Below are positions 23,884 through 35,849 of a DNA stretch of 64,000 nucleotides, in pieces; positions within the stretch are counted from its first letter, which is position 1, and each line of letters opens with the position of its first letter. The translations under genes and the position numbers were made by a program. The stretch comes from Argentina anserina (Eukaryota; Streptophyta; Magnoliopsida; Rosales; Rosaceae). The notes beneath the pieces are model-generated. The model worked only from the letters and a program-made list of their open reading frames with translations, ran no database searches and was not told the DNA's origin. Where the stretch lies: the NCBI RefSeq assembly GCF_933775445.1, contig NC_065878.1:22084395-22148394 (forward strand). The letters run 5' to 3'.

Positions 23884-25833
23884 TTATACTTCAATGGTTT
23901 TCTGATTAAGAGCTGTATATCTCCATCTCTCCTTCTCCACAAAATCCGCGTCTAGGAACTGTGCAACAAAGGCCCAAAGCCGGTATGTGTCTTCAAAATT
24001 TGATAGGAACCCAAGTGCAGCTGTGACCACACTGATTCCTGGACCAGACTTTGCCTTCAACTTGTTTGCAGCTATTTCCTTTGCTGCATTATCTTTTCTC
24101 TCAAGGACTCGTCCTTTCTCTACAGCATACTTATCCGAGAACCAGATATGGTGTAAGAATCCATAGCTAAGAGAAATGCTGTTTCTATCAGCCAGTTTCT
24201 GGACAAGAACAGGCTCGACCTTTTCTCCCTTCCAATCAAATACATTGAATGCCAGAGCTGGTCCCCTATCATATTTGATCTTTGGTCCGTAAATTTTGAC
24301 CAAAGGAACTCCCTCTGAGTTGGGATGCTTAAGCTTTCTCAAGGAACTCACTAGCCAATTGATCAGGTACCTCGCCCTGTTAGTGATCAGTACTAGCCCC
24401 AGAGAATCCACTTGATCCAAGCTCCTGCATACAACCTCTTGATTCCCATTTTTTCTGTTGTTGGCAAGCCTCTCGGATTCTCCTGAAATTTCCAGTTCTC
24501 CTGAGTATGCACCTTCTTCCACACTGTCGGAGAGTTCTCCTTGTTCTAATGTTTTCGCAGGTGTTCCCTGCCGACTATGCTTTGATATCAAACCGGAGAA
24601 AGAACGTGATATATCTGATATATCTTGTTGCAAACGAAGTTTGGATACCTCTTCAACTTCTATGTCAGTACCAGAGGACTCTTCTCCTGTTTGAAGAAAT
24701 TCCTGTGTTGGGACAAGGTTTACAATTCCTGTACTCATAGAGGCTTCCAGGACCGTAATAGCAGATTTCTTGACAAAGAGGCATGCAAAGCCAGATGGGT
24801 TTTCCCCATAAACCTTGTAGAAAGAAGAAATGAGGAAATCTGGTTGAAAAAGAGAGAGGCCGAAGCTGTCCATATCTTTTGGTCCCAAGGCACAAGCATC
24901 AACTAAGACATGCCACCCATTCTCCTGCGCTATTGTCATCCATATATAAGGATATCTGGAACCTGTAACTCTGGAATGCACTGGGAAGACAAAAAGCCCT
25001 CTTTTCTTCTTCTTGTTCTTCTTACTCTCTATCATCTTCCTCAATTTTTCCGACTGAATCCTCAACCTTGGCCATGAAAACTCGGCTGACATGACCTGGG
25101 CGCCTCTCTTTTCCGAGCTGTTAATCATTGATTCGACTGCTTCACTCTCATAGTCATAAACTGACAGAAGCTTTCTACTAGTTTTGTACGGGTAAGACTC
25201 TGCAACAAGTTTGAAAGCCGATGTTCTGTTGGCGGTGAAAACCATGCTGTAATCATTTTCTGAAATGTTAAGAAAGCTCATGATTCTTCTTCTGATTGCA
25301 GATTCCAGCTCTGATTCATGGCCACCATGAAGAAGCTCCATCTTGAGATTTGCAGTCTTGTAGGATATACTGAAGAAAGGGTAATCTGAATATTGTGGAG
25401 GTGATGGAAGTAGAGAAGTGGATGAAGATGGTACCATTTGTTTTGATGATTCCTGTTTGTGCAGCTGGGAAGAGGAGAAGAGACCGATTCCTATATAATC
25501 AAGGCAGGTGTGATTGGATTGTGAGAGATGGCAGTACTCCTGAGCTCGTATTTGGTCGACTTTTGCTGTCTCATAGTATCTCGGATAAGCCTTGGTGAAG
25601 TCAGAGAAGGACTTCTGCAAGGATGGAATAGACTCGTGGTTGGTGAACTGGGTGTTTGGGAAGATAGATGATGAAGTTTTGGTTGCAAAGTCACGGCGAC
25701 AAGCCAAAGAAGTGCTTTCAGACTTTGAGGCGGTGTGGTGAGACGCCGTGGACTTGAATAAGTGGGAGGAGCAGGAGCAGCAGCAGCCACTGAGGCATAC
25801 TTCTGTGACCTCTTTTAGGCATGGTGACTGCAT
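23884..25833 (-). CDS. PLP-dependent transferase family protein, molybdenum cofactor sulfurase-like
   Basis: A single-exon gene of 649 residues counted from MQSPCLKEVTEVCL. An in-frame ATG ten codons upstream exists, but this start is preferred because the family begins with such a Cys-rich motif (CLSGCCCSCSS). The class-V aminotransferase/NifS-like fold is visible: LDYIGIGLFS, MVFTANRTSAFKLVAESYPY, HVLVDACALGPKDMDSFG, and SFYKVYGENPSGFACL, whose Lys (about residue 340) is the expected PLP Schiff-base lysine. A low-complexity KKNKKKKRG segment and an acidic linker lie between. The C terminus carries ISLSYGFLHHIWF and SVVTAALGFLSNFEDTYRLW. The family resembles the sulfurase domain of ABA3/MOCOS but lacks the MOSC part, so cofactor sulfuration cannot be assumed. 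Arabidopsis At5g51920 is the remembered counterpart. Confidence 0.9.
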   Translation of the reverse strand: MQSPCLKEVTEVCLSGCCCSCSSHLFKSTASHHTASKSESTSLACRRDFATKTSSSIFPNTQFTNHESIPSLQKSFSDFTKAYPRYYETAKVDQIRAQEYCHLSQSNHTCLDYIGIGLFSSSQLHKQESSKQMVPSSSTSLLPSPPQYSDYPFFSISYKTANLKMELLHGGHESELESAIRRRIMSFLNISENDYSMVFTANRTSAFKLVAESYPYKTSRKLLSVYDYESEAVESMINSSEKRGAQVMSAEFSWPRLRIQSEKLRKMIESKKNKKKKRGLFVFPVHSRVTGSRYPYIWMTIAQENGWHVLVDACALGPKDMDSFGLSLFQPDFLISSFYKVYGENPSGFACLFVKKSAITVLEASMSTGIVNLVPTQEFLQTGEESSGTDIEVEEVSKLRLQQDISDISRSFSGLISKHSRQGTPAKTLEQGELSDSVEEGAYSGELEISGESERLANNRKNGNQEVVCRSLDQVDSLGLVLITNRARYLINWLVSSLRKLKHPNSEGVPLVKIYGPKIKYDRGPALAFNVFDWKGEKVEPVLVQKLADRNSISLSYGFLHHIWFSDKYAVEKGRVLERKDNAAKEIAANKLKAKSGPGISVVTAALGFLSNFEDTYRLWAFVAQFLDADFVEKERWRYTALNQKTIEV

Positions 25834-27512
25834 TTTTTTTTCTCTCCTCTTGGCTTTCAACAATACTTGATAAGTAGTATTTCGTGCTGGTGTCTTTGCT
25901 TTGGTTCAATCATCATCTAGCAGCGTATGGTTTATATTGATTAGATAATTGTAGACGTTTTTCTTTGTCATGTATTGAGTGTTTTGGGGCCTTGGTGGGG
26001 AATGGTATGTTTAGTTTGAACAGGTCATACCGTCATAGCAGTGAGATCACAGCATTAGTGAACCAGGTGGCTAAGTTGACATTGTCTTTTATTTATGTCA
26101 TACTTTACCAGCTAACCTTCCTCTAAGCTAAAATGTTAATCCTTTGTCATGAAGCAGCATGATTTACTTCACTTGTTAAGGAGTATCAATTTATCTGGAC
26201 CAGTAATTCAGTCAACCACGTACGCGTGCATTGAAAGATTGATTGCAGAGATTATTGGAAACTTCATGATGAACTTAAGCTTAGCGACATTTGAGTGGAA
26301 CAATGTACAACGCTAACGGCGTTCTGGTTGCAGGGAGTTACTGAGTATGCAGATCATCCTCCTATACACATTTGAATGAGCTGTTCAAGATGGAATTCTA
26401 GTGTTTAACTTTAATGCTGAGCACTATAATCATAATGTATGACTTTATTGAAAGGCATAGGCGGAAATGGAGAAAGCAACAGCAAAAGTGGAGACAACTC
26501 AGACAAGGGAGCCTTTATGTTGTGGCCGGCATTATCAATGCTGGCCGATATTGCTTCTGTAATCTCAAGGAATGCTTCCAACTTGCTTGAGCCTTAAGTT
26601 TGAATATTTCTTGTGAATTGTACGAAGTTTACATATTGTTGCGATATAAACGAAATATTGAAGCCAATTGTATAATTCTTGAAGATGTCATTCGCAAGTA
26701 TACGACAATTATATTCTCAACAGCTGTAGTTTTCCTTAGTAAATTTGTCCAGGGTTTGAGACTTGCTCTTTCTTCTTCTTTTTTTATGTTTAAAAAGTCA
26801 CTGTTTGCATTCTGTATATTGCTCTCTCTATTCATGAAAGGTTAAATTTAACTTTTTTTGGTAATGAAACAAAAAAGTGTTGATACGTATACCATTGAAG
26901 TTGTTGAATCTCTCTTTGCTTGAAATTTGATGAACATTTAATCAACCTTAATGTGAACATTTGGAATAATAACGCAACGATAGGGAAATGATTAGAGGCA
27001 TGAAAGTAAACACTGCTCAGAAACTTATATTATAGCATTATACATCTTCAACGATCGTTGTAGAAAAAAGTGGACCTATATACTAATTTCTATACCATTT
27101 GGGACATTTAAGATAAATATTGCATCTTTTACATAGACTAATAGTCTTGTAGGAAAAAAAAGGAAGTCAACAAAGACAAAAGTCAGTAGCATGCACTTGT
27201 CCTTGATGTGTTGGAATGATAAGAAAAGCAAAAAATCGAGGGAAAAAGGCAAACGGAAACCAGCTGATTACAATTTTGTATTTGAAATCATACAAGGAGC
27301 CATCGTATAAATACAATCTGGTTATTCCATTCCCATGAATAACTTCTCATCTATATAAATACCTCACACTATCACATATATCATCAAGAGGTTTGAACTT
27401 ATTACCTCAACATTAATTGCTGTGTACGCTACTTAACCAATTGCAACAATATATATTTGCACGTTTTGATTTACAGATTTGAAAGCAAACCATGTGTGCT
27501 CGGAAGACTAAC
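25834..27512. other. Intergenic region upstream of the PLP-family gene
   Basis: About 1.7 kb. A short coding-like tail is listed separately at 26455-26596. Otherwise no gene, repeat or clear promoter element is resolved. Confidence 0.4.
26455..26596 (+). other. Orphan coding-like tail, unidentified
   Basis: After an AG, one plus frame stays open for 46 codons to TAA and reads GIGGNGESNSKSGDNSDKG then AFMLWPALSMLADIAS and ends NASNLLEP. The composition (polar linker, then an amphipathic or hydrophobic end) resembles a real C terminus. No upstream exon was found. It could be a relic last exon or chance; I do not recognise it. Confidence 0.25.
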
Positions 27513-27724
27513 CACTACAAAAAAGTTGGGCAGAGGCAACAAATGTTTTGTGGTCAATTTGTGGTATTTGGTGGGGTGGCTATTGTTTAAAATCCACAAA
27601 ACTCATACAAATGTGGCCTTTTAATGATTATAATGATTCAAATGTCACATTTGTATGAGTTTTGTGAGATTTTAAGCAATAGCCAGCAATAGCCACCCTA
27701 CTTTTACTCAACTTTGTTATAGTG
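27513..27724. mobile_element. CACTA-type MITE
   Basis: The ends are cactacaaaaaagttg and, inverted, cactataacaaagttg, typical CACTA termini. A 3-bp target duplication aac sits at 27510-27512 and 27725-27727. Inside, a subterminal inverted repeat pairs gtggctattgtttaaaatcc and aaaactcatacaaatgtg with their near-complements at 27640-27702. No transposase is present. Confidence 0.82.
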
Positions 27725-28107
27725 AACAAGTAACAACAACAACAAAAAGAACAAAGATACACGGGTTTATAACTCAAACGTTGGCAAAATCCAAATTGGT
27801 GGTTGATTGCTCATCTTGGCTAGAGTTAAATGTATGTGGTGTCAATGGTTAGAAACCTTTTATTTTCGATATCACGTGGTTTTGAACATGTTTTGCATTG
27901 TCAACCGAAATGGTGTCAGCATGTGAAATGGCACGATACGAAAACTAAGGGTGCTTAACAAAACTAAGGGTGTTTAGAACTTCAAAATATTGTTTTACAA
28001 ACCCTAACAACATATTTCATTATCGTAAAATGTAAACTTTTTACACTGGCATAAGATATAATCTCCTAGGTATACCGTTAAAACAGATAATTAAGCACCC
28101 TTAATGA

Positions 28108-29410
28108 CCAGATCGTGGAGAGTTTCCAAAGTAGCTAGTGGGAGAATCCGGAAAGGAAAAGATATCCCGGAGTCTCAAGGAACATGCACTATAGACCTAG
28201 AAAAAATTGAGGGAGAGCTAGACTGCTTGCTTCACAACACCACGCCTAAATCAGGAAAATAATCTCTTTCTTCAGCTCTGGCAGGAAACTGGGTATGTTC
28301 TGCTAAGCGCCTCACCTCCGAGAGCCCAGCTCACGTGTCAAATAGTTATAGGGTCACAGTAATGGTGTCAGTGATCTCCGTCAAACTCTCAGCTGTTAAA
28401 AAAAATGAGTCGTGCACGTGACCTGCAAATTTCTTCGATTCAAAGAATGAAGCTTTGCAAATTTCATTTTGAATGGTTTTTGACGAAATTGAAACATGTC
28501 CCTCTTTTAGGATTCGATGAAAGCAAATTGTTCTACAGTCAAATCAGAAAAAAAAACAATCAACTAGAAAGCGGAGGTGCCGACAATGCAGCGAGCCTCG
28601 TCGGCGAAGGGAGCACATTGGTGGAGTTATCAAGGTCGATGAGGGCATTGGCAATGGGCATTATAAACCAAAAAGGGTACCTAAATATAGTGGTATCTGC
28701 AGATAGGACCCTTTGCCTCTTGATGCCATGCCTCTTGCTGTCAGATTGAAGTCGTCACTAAACCCCAATTTTGGAACCACACCGTTAAATCGCATGCTGG
28801 AAATCTCAGTTGTCCTCATCTTCTGCGATTTGACATATTTCTCCTCCAAAACCCTAGCACCATCGCTCGGAGTCGAATCAGGAGCTAGAGTTAGCGAGTT
28901 GAAATTGTACTGAATTGAGGTGCTTTCCGGTGACCGACTGGTTTCTGGTAATGGAGAACAAGTACACAACACGTGACCTAATTTTACATTTGTCACTGTT
29001 TTGTTAAAGACGTTAGATGCCGTCTAAAAAAATCCTCTAGGCTCTTGGAGAGTAGGCGCTTAACAGACGGTTCCAGGAAACTGATCTATACCGTTTGTAA
29101 CTCCTAGAACTCTGAGACCAAGCTGGTTTCTGAATCCAGTGTTGCTACTATGATGATGACATATCTTTTATGTATTTACCAAAGACCAGATCCAAATCCA
29201 AATCGTGGAACTCTACTATTCTCCGGAGAGGAAAAGATTTCCGGGAGTCCTAAGGAATAGTACTATAAACCTTTTCTATAAATAGAAGGACAGATAAGTT
29301 ATTTCAGGGACAGCTCAATACAAGACTAGGCCCAAATCAGGAAAAGAAACAGAAGCTAGCTCTGACAGAAACTGCTATCTCTGTCTATAAATAGCTAAAG
29401 TTTCTCAAAC
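28108..29410. repeat. Imperfect direct repeat in a promoter-like region
   Basis: Words around 28115-28300 (atcgtgga, ggaaaggaaaagat.tcccgg, agtct.aaggaa, cta.a.acct, cctaaatcaggaaaa, agctctg.cag) recur in the same order at 29195-29375. The two copies are about 1.07 kb apart. An open frame on minus at 28661-28996 (111 codons) lies between them and has no recognisable domain. Confidence 0.5.
29386..29394 (+). promoter_or_regulatory. Candidate TATA box
   Basis: TATAAATAG occurs here and, in the same tctataaatag context, at 29277-29285. About 50 bp downstream of this copy an ATG (29444) opens MGATCSSFEISNYGFFS, ending at a donor-like AGGTACG. This may be the leader of a gene now cut by the retrotransposon at 29861. 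Confidence 0.35.
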
Positions 29411-29860
29411 CTGTTCAACTGAAGATAAGACGTAGTTGAGATCATGGGCGCAACCTGTTCAAGTTTTGAGATATCAAATTATGGATTCTTCTCTAGGTAC
29501 GCTTTCATCAACATTTCTTTACTTACAGATTTTCCAAGTCTTCGTTTTGGTCGATCGAGCTCTTAGAGCTCTTACATTGCAAATGATACATGTTCTTGAT
29601 TGTGTTTGTTTGTCTGGCCGGATATGTGTGCATATATATTATATAATTCGGGGAGGATATAGGGTATGCCCGTCCATAATTTTAGATTTTCTATACTCTT
29701 CAACCGTTCCAGTTGCTTCTCTTGTTTGGATTGTTTTTGGGTAGTTTATGCCCTTTCTTGCATTTGTTCTTTTTCCAGGAGAGGAGAGGGATTAAGGGTT
29801 ACATCACTAATATATTTTATATAGATACTTTTTTTTTTGGGGACGTTAATTGGTTCAAAT

Positions 29861-32606
29861 TGTAACGACCCTAAAATTTCGAGCCTAAAAACTCAAAATC
29901 TCAAAGTCGTTAGAACACCAATAACAATCTCAATGAAAATGAAATTATTTAAGTGCACAGCGGATCATCACTGAGTTTTCAATACACCTCAGAAAACCAA
30001 TTATTACAACCCAAATTATAATTTACATTGCGTAAGTTGGAAATGTAATAATCCTCACAATTTCTCACAAAATAGTCACACAAGCTGGAGATAACTAACT
30101 TCAAGCCCTCTGAGCGGTCCGTCAATTCCCGCTAATCCACACCTGCGGAGTTATCCACTACACCATCGAATTGGTGCACCGGGATTGTAAACACAAACCC
30201 GGTAAGCTTTACAGCTCGTATGAGTAAAATGAAAATATATAACTCGCATATCAAAATATATGAAAATCCACAATCAAAACAAATATAAATGCACTCATGA
30301 GTCAGTGGACGGCCCATCTGGTTGTCCCAAAGAAAACGAAGCGCTCATGAGAAATTAAGTAACCCTTCTGGTTACCCAAATGCATTTATAATACGGGTAC
30401 CAAGAACGCTGGTACACATCTGTTACCCCTCTCGTAATACACCGCCGATATTGGATAGCCACCCGCTACCCAACATCCAAAACAATCTGAGTACCCATGA
30501 GCAGATAACCACCCGTTACCTCACATGCAGTACTAAACTGATATTGGGTAACCACCCGCTACCCAACATCCAAAACAATCTGAGTACTCATGAGCAGATA
30601 ACCACCCGTTATCTCACATGCCGTACTAAGCTGATATTGGGTAACCACCCGCTACCCAACATCCAAACAATCTGAGTACTCATGAGCAGATAACCACCCG
30701 TTACCTCACATGTAGTACTATGGCAGACAGACTAGAGCTCTAACTGTATCGTAACTTTCGCCCGGCCAAAGGCTAGGTTCCGACTTGCCTCACATGTACA
30801 ATAATCTCACATCATATTGTACCACACATCACGTCCGAAGACAAATCACAATAGTTCACATTTTCCGTGATAAAATCACGTACAATAATCACACATCATA
30901 TTGTACGTTTTAAAACTTTCACGATATATCATAATAAAAATCATAACAGTATATTATATAGCAAACTATATATATATTCGTATTTATTTACCATTTATAC
31001 AATATATACATAGTCCACTATATCATATACATGTCATATTTCATAAACACCTTTAAATGCCGAAGCAGTAATAATCGGTTACTGTTCAGCAATTTTCGGT
31101 TTTACGAAATTACTGTTCACTGGTACTATTCACTGTTACTATTCCCGGATACTGTACGTATAAATATTAATACGTATTTCTGTACGTATAAATATTATAT
31201 ACGTATTTCTGTACGTATAAATATTAATACGTATTTCTGTACGTATAAATATTAATACGTATTTCTGTACGTATAAATATTAATACGTATTTCTGTACGT
31301 ATACGTACGATTTAAATGTAAATACAAATTTAGTAAATAAAATTTACTAAATTACCTTTTTACAAAATTACTTTTTACATTTACTGAAAGTAATTTATAT
31401 TTACATTTACCGAAGGTAAAATTTAATTACATTTACCGTAGTAAATAAAAATTACATTTACATTTACCGTACACAGTAAATTACCAAAATGCCCTTCTGT
31501 CAAAACTGTTTCCACCGCCTCACACGGCGGCGCGTGTGGCACACGCGCCACCTCCGGCCGGCCGCGCGTGGGGCCCACGCGCCGAGCCCAAAACCGGCGC
31601 GTATCACGCCACCGCCACCCCAAAACTTCTCCTCTCTTCCTCCTCCACCTCCCCACGGCCTCAGGCCGCCCCCTACACCCTTCACGTGCCCATACGCGCC
31701 GCCTAAGGCGGCGGTAACCTCCCTTCGTCATTCCTCCTCCGATCTCCTAAACCTTAACTCCAATTCATCCAAAATTTCACAACAAGCATCACAACAATCC
31801 AAATACGTAATCCCTCACCTCAATCGATGTTTTGAACCGTCGGATTCGCCGGAGGAGCTCAATGAAGTCGCCGTGGAGTCTCGGAATCGATGGGAAGTGG
31901 TTGACGCCGCTGCAGCCCAAATCGAACGTCTCCTCCTGTGAATTCATGTCGAGGGGTGAGGGTGAAGCTCGCCAGAATGCCTCCTAGCTCGCATGGTGCC
32001 GGCGACATCGAGATCGGCGGGGCCGAAGTTATATGACGTCGTCGCTGCTTATTCCCTGCCTAGGGTGGGTCGCTGCTACCACCGGTCGACGTATCTTGGC
32101 CGTGCGGTCTCTTTGCCACCGGCGGTGTCAAGCACGGTGGCAGGTGGAGGGAGATCGCCGGCGGAGTGAAGGAGAGGGGAAGGGATCGGGGAGAGAGAGT
32201 GAGTGCAGAGAGAGAAAGGGGGAAAGGGGAGGCGCGGGTGTGGTTTCCTGAAATGGAAACCCTAGTTTCATTAATTATCTATTTATACTCGTTTCCAAAA
32301 TCGGAAACAAGCTTCCGACGTTAATAACTTCTACATACATCGTCCGATTAGAACGCGTCACATATCCATGAACTCGTATTGACGAGTTCTACAACTTTCG
32401 TGAATGAAGTTTTCGCAAACGATCGACAGAATAAAAGTCGATATAAACGTTACGGAATTGTAACGTTTTTCAAATTAAACGTTCCGAGAACGTATCCGTC
32501 GCTCGTTTTATAACATCGCGACCAATCACATTCATTCATATTAAAATTCCAAATTTTATAGAATTCAAATCAAACTTAAAATTGTTTGAAATTTAGGGTT
32601 ATTACA
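29861..32606 (-). repeat. 3' LTR of the gypsy element
   Basis: 2,746 bp. It carries three 93-bp tandem units (about 30447-30722), five 28-bp units ctgtacgtataaatattaat.. (31152-31300), a GC-rich palindromic patch (about 31508-31590) and a purine-rich patch near 32160-32235. Open frames here are duplicated exactly in the other LTR and show no known domain. Compared with the 5' LTR it lacks 385 bp after 31051. Confidence 0.9.
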
Positions 32607-32619
32607 ATCTACCCCCCTT
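32607..32619 (-). other. Polypurine tract
   Basis: Minus strand AAGGGGGGTAGAT directly precedes the 3' LTR start TGTAATAACC. It is the usual plus-strand primer site for Ty3/gypsy elements. Confidence 0.85.
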
Positions 32620-35600
32620 AAAGGAATTTCGTCCCGAAATTCAAACTCACCCAGCGAATAACTGTGGATATCTGATCATCATGTCCGACTCTAGCTCCCA
32701 AGATGCATCACCCTCATCATGGTGACTCCACAATACTTTGACTAGCCCTACTTCTTTCCTCCAAAGCTCCTTTGTGGATCCATCCAAATTACCAACCGGC
32801 TTAATAACAAAAGTAGCATTTTCCTTCACCTCAACGATGCTATGATCGATCACATGCAACTCATTTGGTACCTACTTTCTTAACAAGAGTTGTGAACGTC
32901 CGACATGTTAGTAGGCAAGGCTAGTCGATAAGTTAGTTCTCCTACCTTCTTGAGACTTTCAAAGGCCCAAGAGATAGGTGATCGACACTGTCTACCATGG
33001 AGAGTCTCATAAGGTGCCATGTCGATACTAGAATGGTAACCGTTGTTGTAAGCACTCAATCGATCCTCAAATGATCTTCCCAGTTACCTATAATATCCAG
33101 CATATATGCTCTCAGCATGTCCTCCATTGCCTCAACTCTCCTCTAAACACCCAATCTGTCACGTGTTCTAACATTAACAGCCACATATGAGTCACCAAAA
33201 TATAATGGTGGTCTCGGTAGAGATGTCAACATAACCCCTTTGTCTATTTCACCCCTCCCTTGCGGTTATCAGACAATTCTCCCGTCATGAGCTTGCCCAC
33301 CCACTATGCATGGTCAAGACTCTCAATATCTAACACGAGTCAAAATAAATATTTAACACATACCTACTACTTGCATCACACACATCGGTTTCCAAGGAAA
33401 TCGTACTTATATCCACAACAGTACCGTTATGATTTCACCTCAACCCATCACTAGAACTATGAATATACCATTCCTTCCAATCTACAAACAATCTCCGTTC
33501 ATGATTATCTTTTATAAATCATCAAAGGTTGTTGTGCATGTTACTCATCCAGCACCTCCTTGTAATGGTAACTTGATAAGGGTCTTAACTCATTGAGTCC
33601 ACGACCACAACATAACCCTACCTTTGACTAAGAATTACTCTCGAACAGTTCACCTGAGATTTGACTAATATTCTCACAAGCCAGTAGAGAATCACTGCCG
33701 TTATCACAAGAGCGACGCATCATGCATCCTATCACCCTCACCAAAACTTACCGTCGAAAATTAATTACAGCTTCCTGTTCCCATGAGTGGTACGCCACAA
33801 TTTACGGGTCAGATAAAGAAGGTCATTATCCCCCAACAGTGGAACGTGAAAATTAGGTGAACTTACGGTGCAAAATCCATCATGACCACAACTGAGATAT
33901 ATTTTACCCCCTGGTTCATACATGTCTCAAATGCATGACATACGGTCCCACACAAACGACCCAATGGCATCATCTAAAGTATTATTTTTCTCACCATGGT
34001 AGTACTGAAAATCAGTTTTGTAATCACTTCAACAACAGAATCCTGATATTGGGTCTACCATTTCTTTACCAGTTGGAGGGTGCTTGTCACGAAAAATTCG
34101 TTAAAACACCATTAAGGTAAGGTCATCTCGTACCCCTTCAATAGGGTTACTTCACCGCCATTGCGTCTCATTGGACCAGCGGCATTGTGAAGTTCCAATC
34201 CCCAACACCAAAATAAATAAATCATGAGAGACCAGCGTTCTCATTTAAATGCTCATCTAGCAAATAATTAATTCATATCGCCACATTGAGATTTCTCCAT
34301 CACCATATATTTCTTGCTCAGCCAAGAACAATGCGTAACATCAATTGTCTATAGCCGAACCAAAACAAGTTTGGAATGTCACGTCGACAAAATGTGAATC
34401 TCAATTCAATAATTGTATTACCACTTTATGGACGTATCATACGCCCTACCACTCTGTTACCAATAGCGTTAGAGATGCTAGTCACGAAAATTTTCGTTAA
34501 CCACCTCCAACCTATGGTCTACACATCTCTTACCTGAACATAATATCTCAACCTTGTTAGGCTTCAACTTAGATTAGTTGCATAACTAAAATCTAGTCCT
34601 TAACATTTAAACACTGAACATCCCTCAATATAGGGTCAACGCTCTCTATCAAGACTCCTTGATAGTTCTCTGCCTTGATAGGAAACTATATACTCCAACC
34701 TGTTAGCATTCCAGTATCTGGATCGCATGTCAAACTCAGGGTGTATTGTAGCCTCTCTAAACTGATCACACCAGTCATTAAGTCTTTGAATTCATTTGTC
34801 CCATCCATACGGCGTCTTCGTTATAGGTGCTATAACACAGTATCCCCGGGAACGTCTCACTTTACTCAGACATCACAACGATGTCTGTGATAGCTATTTC
34901 AGATCCACATACTCAACATATGCTATGACTCAAGCTCTCATGGCATTATCCGACTCGAGTCTGAGATACGAAACTCTGGTTTCCTGGGTCTACGAAAGAA
35001 CCCACCATGTCCAAACAATCAATCACCGCATACTGCGGCCTCACCCAATCGATTCCTCAGATCACATCATAGTGTGGTCCGGAATCACTATCAAATAAGC
35101 AGAGAACTCTCTACTTCCAATCACAATAGGATAAGCCTTTCATTGTCTCCAATTTCGAGGAACACTCCAAAAGTGAAGTGACACATAAACAGTTTCCCAT
35201 AGGCGTAGAAATCAATCCTAACCCCTCCACTGCCAACTATCAATAAATGAATGTGGCTATCATCGTCTTCTCTAACTCAGAGTACTCAATCATTACCAAG
35301 TAAGTCCCAATACTCTCGATCCAATGGTCCGCTACAATATGATCCAAGCGTCATGAAATGACAGCACTAGCAGCTCACTCATGTCCTTGATCAACCTCAA
35401 CACACGACTATCGTCTCTAACGATAGCAACAAGATCAACTTGTCTATCCAGTGGAGCAGCCTCCTCATAAAGGTTCTACACATTACGGACTCGGCCTGTA
35501 GCCCTAACTCGGCCTCGACCTCTCGTCCGTCCTCGACCCTGTCCACGACCATTTTCCAAATTCATCACCATTCAACAATTAACACTCAGTCATACATGTG

Positions 35601-35835
35601 AAGTCTCAAATTCGACAAAATAGATCCAACCAATATCAATCATGAAATTTCAGAAGAAGGTGAATCATCGGAGTATCGTCACAATACTCTCTACAGGACC
35701 AAACCATAAGGTATGGCTCCTAACACTCTCGCGTACCCGACAACATATCAATACCGAGGAGCATGTGATGGGTGCCCGCCTGCAGTCGGATCATCGCTCC
35801 TGGATGGTATAGATAATCGCCAAATACGCACTTAG

Positions 35836-35847
35836 GCTCTGATACCA
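35836..35847 (-). other. Primer-binding site
   Basis: Minus strand TGGTATCAGAGC, complementary to the 3' end of plant initiator Met-tRNA, lies 2 nt inside the 5' LTR end GTTACA. Confidence 0.9.
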
Positions 35848-35849
35848 AC

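Larger units (their letters stand above)
32607..35849 (-). pseudogene. Decayed gag-pol interior of the gypsy element
   Basis: Only scraps of coding sequence are readable on the minus strand. Near the 3' end, 32647-32859 translates to a chromodomain-like tail (GLVKVLWSHHDEGDASWE, MIRYPQLF). About 32990-33075 gives an integrase C-terminal piece (AYNNGYHSSIDMAPYETL, GRQCRSPISW). Near the 5' end, around 35490-35560, an Arg/Gly-rich string suggests the start of gag. Between these, stops and shifts are frequent and neither protease nor reverse transcriptase could be recognised. No functional product is expected. Confidence 0.75.

Noticed and set aside
28661..28996. 111-codon minus-strand frame as a gene
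   Set aside because: No domain, no splice partners, and it sits between two repeat copies; support is too weak.
30447..30722. CRISPR-like array
   Set aside because: Tandem LTR units without unique spacers in a plant genome; a LTR-internal repeat, not CRISPR.
31489..31941. 150-codon open frame, repeated at 37863-38315
   Set aside because: It lies inside both LTRs, is Pro/Arg-rich because of the GC-rich patch, and shows no domain. Its exact duplication reflects LTR identity, not selection.
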